From RGIG1681 sp045657465 (GTDB lineage Bacteria > Bacillota > Clostridia > Christensenellales > UBA1242), in contig JAZOTD010000031.1 of assembly GCA_045657465.1 (NCBI GenBank), forward strand, positions 1-36,919: a stretch of 36,919 nucleotides of DNA. Direction: 5' to 3'. Shown in pieces: positions 31,649 through 36,919 of the stretch (positions within the stretch are counted from its first letter, which is position 1; each line of letters opens with the position of its first letter). Position numbers and translations under genes: made by a program. The notes under the pieces are model-generated. The model was given only the letters and a program-made list of their open reading frames with translations, was not told where the DNA came from and searched no databases.

Positions 31649-34600
31649 TTACGCTTCCATTGTTGGACTTGTGCTATAACTTGCAACCTTTTGGGTTTGA
31701 GTTGCTTGGTTAATAATTTGAGCAGCTGAACCAAATGGATATTTGCGATTATCCAAACCAGAAGCACACAAATTATTATATGTAGCGTCAATTTTTTGCA
31801 TATAAGGAAGCCATCTGTCAATTAAACATTCTTTTAATTTTGCGCTTCCGTCTGAACTTCTCATAATTGTAGCAAAAGCTTCATATCCACCAACTTCGTT
31901 TACCAATGTTGTGATATAGCTCTTATACATAGCAACACTTCTCTTTTTTGCAATGAGCAATGCTGCATATTTTTCTTGTGGAGTCATAGAAGATGTTTCA
32001 ATATCGCTCAAAATGCGTTCCATATCTTCAATGAATTTACCTTTGTTAGTTCCAGTATACACAGAAACTTCATAATCTGTTGTTGGATTGTGTGTTTGAC
32101 AAGCGTTTTGCATATCTACAATTGTTAAGTATAATGGATCAGTTCCATCCCTTTCGTCTTTTTCCATTAAATAAATTTTTGAGAACATACGTGCCTCGCT
32201 GTTGCTCATCTTTACACTTTGCAAACTATCGTCTTGATTAAGCATTTTATAAATAGAATCAAGTGTCATCATATATTCAAGTTTGCCTTTAAGCGCTTGA
32301 CTAGTTGGCGTATTTGAATTCAAATAATCTTTCAAACCACCTTGGTCAAAACTATATTTCAAAATGTTGTCAAATACGTTTTCGTCGTACTCTTGCAACA
32401 AGAACTTTTCTTTTGCAGTGTCAAGCAATGAAGCAAGAACCACTTCAATATTCTTTTCCATATTTTTAACAAGTGACATTCTTTGTCCTGGTGAAATATA
32501 TCCTTTTGCAAAACAGTTTTCAAGTGTTTGCAAATATTTTGTGATGTTTTGAATTGATTGAGTAGCATTCGCACCAACACTTTTATATTTGTCTTGTGTA
32601 GCTTCTTTTTTAAGCACATCATTAACCCTGCTTTGGAATTTAACCATTGCAAAACTTGAAAGGTCGCCCTTTTTGATTTCTTTGTCAAAGAAATCAGACA
32701 AGCTTTGACCTTCAGCAACTTCGCCATCTTCTTCAATAATTTTCAAATTAATTTTTGAAGTCTTGCTTTTTGTTGCGACATAAGATGTTGGTTTTTTGCC
32801 TGAATCATCAGTAAACAATGTAACAGCTTCTGAATAAGCAGTTATCTTTTGTGATTGTTCAAGAGCAGAAACTTTTTCCATTAAATATTTTTCAGCAAGA
32901 ACACGTTTTGCTGGATCTGTAATATTTGTGGCTATATCATTTTTAACTGCTTCAATATCAGCCACACTAACCACACCATCAACAAGTTCAAGGCTATCAA
33001 TTGCATGTGCAACGGCAGCAGCCACTACAGCAGATGTTGCACCACCTGTAAGTTTTGAAGCAACAAAACTTTCGCTGTAAGCAACGGCAGCATTTTTCTT
33101 TTCAAGCATAAATGACAAGTAAGGCTGAACCTTAGCTGGCAATGCATTAATATTTGCTTGAACAGCAGCCACATCTTCTTTGCATGAAAGATTCAAAATT
33201 TCATCAACAACAGATCCTACAACAGTATCATCGCATGTTGAGTCAACACCTTTGCAACCATCAACCATTGAATCGTGATCAAATTTTAATTGATTTTTAA
33301 CACCGACACCCACATTTTCTTTAAGTGGAGAACTTCCACCACCCTTAACAGAACTATAAAATGCCAATGAGTTGTCAATTTTCCCTTGTGGATCATCAAT
33401 ACTAGCAGCTTCTAACGCCTTTTTAACTTTTGCGTCTTTTGCCTTGCTTGAAACAGTATCATAAGATGTTCCAGTGTGTGGCATTTCAAAAATTGCACTG
33501 TCAAAAGCTTGCGCCATTTGATTGCCAGTTTCTTCCATGTACGTTGTTGCGTTAGGTTTTCCAATTTTTGATGTGTAGTGCTCAATATCACCCGTTGTTC
33601 TAGCAAGGGTATTAATTCTTGTCAACGCATCTTGACCAGATGAAGCTGTGCCGTGTAAATCATTTTCAATGCTTGAAATTACATCAGTTTTTCCAAGTTC
33701 ACCATCACCCACAACTTCTGTTGGTTCGTTTGGAAGCTTTTTAAACAAGTTGTCATAAAGAGCATTCTTGTCACTTACCATATGGAAACGTTGTGCTTTT
33801 TTTGGATAATCTTCATGTTCTGCTAAAGATTTTGGAAGATAATTTCCTAACCACTCACCATCTACATAAGCCTTTTTATCAGCAAAAATCTTTTTGTGAT
33901 CACCACCGCATTTGCCATAGTTTTCAAAATAAAGTTTAGTTGCTTTTGCATTATAATAACGAGCTTTTAATTCGTTAAGCGTATATTCTTCTTCTTTTCC
34001 TTTTGTAATAAGAAGTGTTGAAAGATTTCGCTTTGTAATTTTTGGCCCAATAAATTTTCTTCTTTCTCTTCTAGCTTTTATGTTTTTCTTAATTCCTTCA
34101 ATCAAGGCTGGGAAAAACTTTTTCACACCTTTCCATGAGAAAAACGAACCAATTGCACCAGTCGCAAGTTGACCAATAGTTGCTGTAGACCCCAACGCTT
34201 GCATTCCAAACGCTGTAGCAGCGACAGGACTAATTGCACCTGCAACCAAAATCAACGACCCTGCAAACAATCCAGTAAAGATTGCTGCACCAATACCTCT
34301 GCCAACATTAAGTTTTGCTTCATCACGAATGTCGGTATCCATCTTGTTAAGTTTTGCAAGACCATTTTTGTATTGTCTGAGCAAGATACCATCAGTTGCA
34401 GTGCCACCTTTTTTATCAACTTTTGTAAAGTCACCTTCAGTGTTTGCACGAACAGAGTCATAAGGCTCTCTACATTTTTCACGTTTTGCATCTAAAAGTT
34501 GTCTAACTTGAGTATGTGAAAGTCTTCCACCCTCAAGTGTTATACCGTTAGTTGCACATTTTGACTTAATTCCGTTAAGAACACTCAAAACTCTAGGATA

Positions 34601-34990
34601 TTCATTTGTGAAATCTTTGATATAATTTTTTGCCGCACTAACCTTATCTGGGTCAGCCACAGGATTTCCAGCGCTGTCAAATGCTTCAACCGGCAAATAA
34701 TATTTCATGTATTGACGAGTATTTTTTACATCATCAGCATCAAAACCAGCAAGACTAGCCCCATCTAAAATTGCATAGGCAATCTTCATGTAAAGTTTAA
34801 TTTTGTCATTAACAGCGACGTCAAGCGCCATTGAAGTTTTAAAACCTTGTGCTTTAAGGTCGTTTACAATAGAATCATATAGCAAGCCATGAAAAGCAAC
34901 CTTTTCATACATCTCTGGCGGAACTATCGCGTTCGGTTCAACAACACTTAAAAATGGATTTTTTGGTTTTGAACTTTCTTCACCTGCCAT
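31649..34990 (-). CDS. Uncharacterised large protein with one hydrophobic hairpin, 1113 aa
   Basis: I do not recognise it. There is no signal peptide. Residues 1-225 are mostly helical and charged. Residues 233-286 are strongly hydrophobic and Gly/Ala-rich, enough for a two-helix membrane hairpin, and are followed by a very basic segment (about 296-322, KKNIKARRERRK). The remaining 790 residues are soluble, mostly helical and of mixed charge, with no obvious internal repeat, catalytic motif or Cys cluster. The ATG has AGGAGG 7 nt upstream. It lies just downstream of another orphan membrane/coiled-coil gene and has its own extended -10 promoter. A structural or scaffolding role at the membrane is a guess. 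Confidence 0.85.
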   Translation of the reverse strand: MAGEESSKPKNPFLSVVEPNAIVPPEMYEKVAFHGLLYDSIVNDLKAQGFKTSMALDVAVNDKIKLYMKIAYAILDGASLAGFDADDVKNTRQYMKYYLPVEAFDSAGNPVADPDKVSAAKNYIKDFTNEYPRVLSVLNGIKSKCATNGITLEGGRLSHTQVRQLLDAKREKCREPYDSVRANTEGDFTKVDKKGGTATDGILLRQYKNGLAKLNKMDTDIRDEAKLNVGRGIGAAIFTGLFAGSLILVAGAISPVAATAFGMQALGSTATIGQLATGAIGSFFSWKGVKKFFPALIEGIKKNIKARRERRKFIGPKITKRNLSTLLITKGKEEEYTLNELKARYYNAKATKLYFENYGKCGGDHKKIFADKKAYVDGEWLGNYLPKSLAEHEDYPKKAQRFHMVSDKNALYDNLFKKLPNEPTEVVGDGELGKTDVISSIENDLHGTASSGQDALTRINTLARTTGDIEHYTSKIGKPNATTYMEETGNQMAQAFDSAIFEMPHTGTSYDTVSSKAKDAKVKKALEAASIDDPQGKIDNSLAFYSSVKGGGSSPLKENVGVGVKNQLKFDHDSMVDGCKGVDSTCDDTVVGSVVDEILNLSCKEDVAAVQANINALPAKVQPYLSFMLEKKNAAVAYSESFVASKLTGGATSAVVAAAVAHAIDSLELVDGVVSVADIEAVKNDIATNITDPAKRVLAEKYLMEKVSALEQSQKITAYSEAVTLFTDDSGKKPTSYVATKSKTSKINLKIIEEDGEVAEGQSLSDFFDKEIKKGDLSSFAMVKFQSRVNDVLKKEATQDKYKSVGANATQSIQNITKYLQTLENCFAKGYISPGQRMSLVKNMEKNIEVVLASLLDTAKEKFLLQEYDENVFDNILKYSFDQGGLKDYLNSNTPTSQALKGKLEYMMTLDSIYKMLNQDDSLQSVKMSNSEARMFSKIYLMEKDERDGTDPLYLTIVDMQNACQTHNPTTDYEVSVYTGTNKGKFIEDMERILSDIETSSMTPQEKYAALLIAKKRSVAMYKSYITTLVNEVGGYEAFATIMRSSDGSAKLKECLIDRWLPYMQKIDATYNNLCASGLDNRKYPFGSAAQIINQATQTQKVASYSTSPTMEA

Positions 34991-35040
34991 ATCATACCTC
35001 CTAAGTTTAATTTCGGGGTCATCGTTATCTAGTTAGACAT

Positions 35041-35046
35041 ATTATA
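35041..35046 (-). promoter_or_regulatory. Extended -10 promoter of the 1113-aa gene
   Basis: TGG-TATAAT on the minus strand, with no good -35, about 50 nt before the start. No terminator is visible between this gene and the upstream 460-aa gene, so co-transcription is also possible. Confidence 0.5.
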
Positions 35047-35098
35047 CCACACTCTTTCAAAAAATGGAAGACCCTTTTTATAATTAAATCATAACTTT

Positions 35099-36481
35099 TT
35101 ATTTTTCTTTTTCGGCGTCATTTTGAGGTTCTTCAAGACCAAAACCCAAAATAGATTTGATATAATCAATTGAATTTACAAGTTCTTCTTGATTTTCTTT
35201 TTCTTCTTGTTCTTTTTGTTCTTCTTCCACTTGTTCAGTTAATGCTTTTTCAGCACTTTCTAAATCAGTTGAAACCTTTTCAGCAGTTGCATCTTGCAAC
35301 ACTTGAGCAATATCTTGTCCTGTTTTAACTTCTGCTTCGTTTTCTGTTTCTTCAACAGATTTTTCTTCTTTTGCAGGTTTTCTAGTGCTCTTTTCAAATT
35401 TTTCATTGTATGCATCAACGTCAAATTGACCTTCAAGTCTAATCGCTTCTTTGCTAACACGTTTAAGATTTTCAGTTTGTTCTTTTGTAAGCTTAATTGG
35501 AGCAAATTCATTTTCTCCATCTGCACTTCTTGCATTCATATTCATTTCACTGCCGCCAAGTGTTGAAGAAAGCTCTTCTTCAAACTCGCAAAGACGTTTA
35601 TAATATTTATTTGTAAGTTTCAAAACTTCAATATTGTGTTTAACATCATGTTTTTTTGTTTTGTCATGAATTTCAGCTTGAACAACTTTTAAATCTTTTT
35701 TAAGTGCCTCAAATTTGCGTTTTAAATCTTGACCCATTAAATAAATTTCTCTGTTTTTTGCAAAGATTGTTGCTGTTGCAGAACGCAATTTTATATATTC
35801 ACGTTTAGTTGAAATATAAAGTTTGTCAAATATCCAGAAAATAAGCACCGCCAAAATCAATAAAATAATTGCACCAACATATTGTTTTTCCCAAACAGGA
35901 ACAATATAGCCAATAGCTTCAACAATTGCATTGTTCAAAATTAAACTAGCAACCGCAAACGCCCCCATAAAACCAGCCAAAAACATAAAAATAACTGCAA
36001 TAATGTTTTTTGTTCTAAGAGCAACCATATGACTACCAACTGCAGAATATTCACGTTGACGCATCATTGCTGTGCGGTGTTGTCTCAAATACTTCTCTTC
36101 TGCCTTGTCAGTTGCTTCATCAACAAAATTATAATAATGTTTTTGAGCATCAGCAACGTCATCAATGGTTGCAAATCTTTTTTCATTTGCATTAATTGTT
36201 CCAATTTCAAGCGCATAGTTATAATAAGCAACAAGCTCTTCTCTGGTTGGAACCACTTTAAATCCAAGGTCGCATTTTTGCACAATTTGAACAAATTGTT
36301 CCCAAGAAATTTTATCATTTTCTTCATCAATTAAAGGCGCCTTGATTTCTTTTAAAAATTCATTTGGATTTGCAATAATAGTTCTATATGCTTGAACAAA
36401 TTTTGCCACCTCAATATAAAAACTTGAATTTTTCATCATAGATGAAGCACGACGTGTGCCATTTACATTTTCAATTAACAT
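35099..36481 (-). CDS. Uncharacterised membrane and coiled-coil protein, 460 aa
   Basis: I do not recognise the family. Residues 1-155 are helical and cytosolic; two membrane segments follow at 158-183 and 200-219. A long charged, probably coiled-coil region comes next (220-305), then a Glu/Lys-rich linker (365-433) and the C-terminal motif NSIDYIKSILGFGLEEP (436-452). That last motif matches the helix repeated in the 303-aa protein at 28279-29190. The ATG at 36481 follows GGAG by 7 nt; a start 42 nt further upstream has no ribosome site. It lies between secA and the 1113-aa orphan. Confidence 0.85.
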   Translation of the reverse strand: MLIENVNGTRRASSMMKNSSFYIEVAKFVQAYRTIIANPNEFLKEIKAPLIDEENDKISWEQFVQIVQKCDLGFKVVPTREELVAYYNYALEIGTINANEKRFATIDDVADAQKHYYNFVDEATDKAEEKYLRQHRTAMMRQREYSAVGSHMVALRTKNIIAVIFMFLAGFMGAFAVASLILNNAIVEAIGYIVPVWEKQYVGAIILLILAVLIFWIFDKLYISTKREYIKLRSATATIFAKNREIYLMGQDLKRKFEALKKDLKVVQAEIHDKTKKHDVKHNIEVLKLTNKYYKRLCEFEEELSSTLGGSEMNMNARSADGENEFAPIKLTKEQTENLKRVSKEAIRLEGQFDVDAYNEKFEKSTRKPAKEEKSVEETENEAEVKTGQDIAQVLQDATAEKVSTDLESAEKALTEQVEEEQKEQEEKENQEELVNSIDYIKSILGFGLEEPQNDAEKEK

Positions 36482-36508
36482 AAATTTCTCCAAAATAATC
36501 TCATTTAA

Positions 36509-36537
36509 ATGATAACACACCACATTTTTTTTCGCAA
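36509..36537 (-). promoter_or_regulatory. Probable promoter of the 460-aa gene
   Basis: TTGCGA (36537-36532), a 17-nt spacer ending in TGT (extended -10) and TATCAT (36514-36509). Confidence 0.5.
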
Positions 36538-36576
36538 ATAAATTGCTTTAAATAGCCAAAAAAATAAATAAAAAAT

Positions 36577-36600
36577 AAAAAACCTAGATTATAAATCTAG
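36577..36600 (-). terminator. Probable terminator of secA
   Basis: A short 7-bp stem, CTAGATT / AATCTAG, with a 3-nt loop, followed on the minus strand by G and six T, 40 bp after the secA stop. Confidence 0.65.
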
Positions 36601-36640
36601 ATTTTTAAATTTGATTAAAATTTAAACAACAAAGCTGGGT

Positions 36641-36919
36641 TTAATTTTCCTTTCCACAGCAGTTTTTATATTTCTTTCCGCTTCCGCATGGACATGGCTC
36701 ATTTCTTCCAGTTTCTTTCTTCTTTGTTATAGGAGCTGGAGTGTCTCCACCTGCATTGTTGGTTTTTAAATCTTTCATTCTGGCAGCTTGACGCATCTTA
36801 ACGATTTGTTCAGGAGAAACACCAATTCTAATGTTCACACCCATCAAAAAGTTTGCAACATCTTTTCTAACTGAACCAATCATTTCATCAAACATATCAA
36901 AACCTTCAGCTTGATAAAC
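36641..36919 (-). CDS. secA: SecA preprotein translocase ATPase (C-terminal end, cut by window edge)
   Basis: The last 92 codons of SecA, the motor that drives preproteins through SecYEG. The visible sequence enters in the helical scaffold/wing region (QAEGFDMFDEMIGSVRKDV) and ends, after a flexible linker, in the zinc-binding tail RNEPCPCGSGKKYKNCCGK. The CxCx8CC pattern is the classic SecA C-terminal SecB/lipid-binding motif. The frame is open to the window edge, so the start lies beyond 36919. A hairpin terminator follows. Confidence 0.95.
   Translation of the reverse strand, partial: VYQAEGFDMFDEMIGSVRKDVANFLMGVNIRIGVSPEQIVKMRQAARMKDLKTNNAGGDTPAPITKKKETGRNEPCPCGSGKKYKNCCGKEN

Noticed and set aside
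34169..34495. Cys-rich plus-strand frame of 108 aa
   Set aside because: It lies fully antisense to the 1113-aa gene, has no ribosome site, and its Cys come from Ala/Thr codons read on the other strand.
1..36919. CRISPR arrays, insertion sequences, prophage genes, toxin-antitoxin or defence systems
   Set aside because: I looked for regularly spaced repeats, transposase or integrase motifs and typical defence domains and found none.

Overview
The window is AT-rich chromosomal DNA from a low-GC Gram-positive bacterium, most likely an uncultured member of the Clostridia (Bacillota). The support is AddAB instead of RecBCD, GatCAB, a YugP-type zinc protease, a Gram-positive lipobox protein, A-rich AGGAG ribosome sites and sigma-A promoters that often carry an extended -10. 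UGA is used as stop and UGG as Trp, so this is not a Mycoplasma code. I see no prophage, insertion sequence, CRISPR array or rRNA operon; most of the window is core genome with several lineage-specific orphan genes.

Left part (1-11.2 kb): the start of an ABC-transporter ATPase, a 48-residue small protein, an iron-dependent alcohol dehydrogenase, an orphan 231-aa protein, a tRNA-Arg(UCG) whose 3' end is duplicated 130 bp downstream, a GNAT acetyltransferase with a CX2CX2CX5C flavoprotein, a DUF402 protein with a YfcE-type phosphoesterase, an S66 peptidase with a membrane protein, a histidine phosphatase, and a divergent pair (putative RNA methyltransferase / signal peptidase I) whose promoters sit almost on the start codons.

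Middle part (11.2-26.2 kb): serS, a truncated GlmU-like beta-helix protein, HU, the gatCAB operon, a DUF1858 protein translationally coupled to a 760-aa membrane protein with a Tyr/Gly/Gln-rich tail, and addB-addA. The most interesting element is the leader of gatCAB. A promoter is followed by a ribosome site, a 14-codon reading frame with seven Asn codons, a 10-bp intrinsic terminator and an upstream segment perfectly complementary to the terminator loop. This has the layout of a ribosome-mediated attenuator that reads Asn-tRNA, the product expected of GatCAB, and there is no T-box.

Right part (26.2-36.9 kb): a YugP-like protease, an XRE regulator with a membrane domain, an orphan protein with 55-residue repeats, a second YfcE-type phosphoesterase, class I lysyl-tRNA synthetase, a 1113-aa orphan, a 460-aa membrane/coiled-coil orphan sharing the repeat motif of the 303-aa orphan, and the 3' end of secA. 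Genes are mostly separated by clear hairpin terminators, many bidirectional, and nearly every transcription unit has a recognisable promoter.
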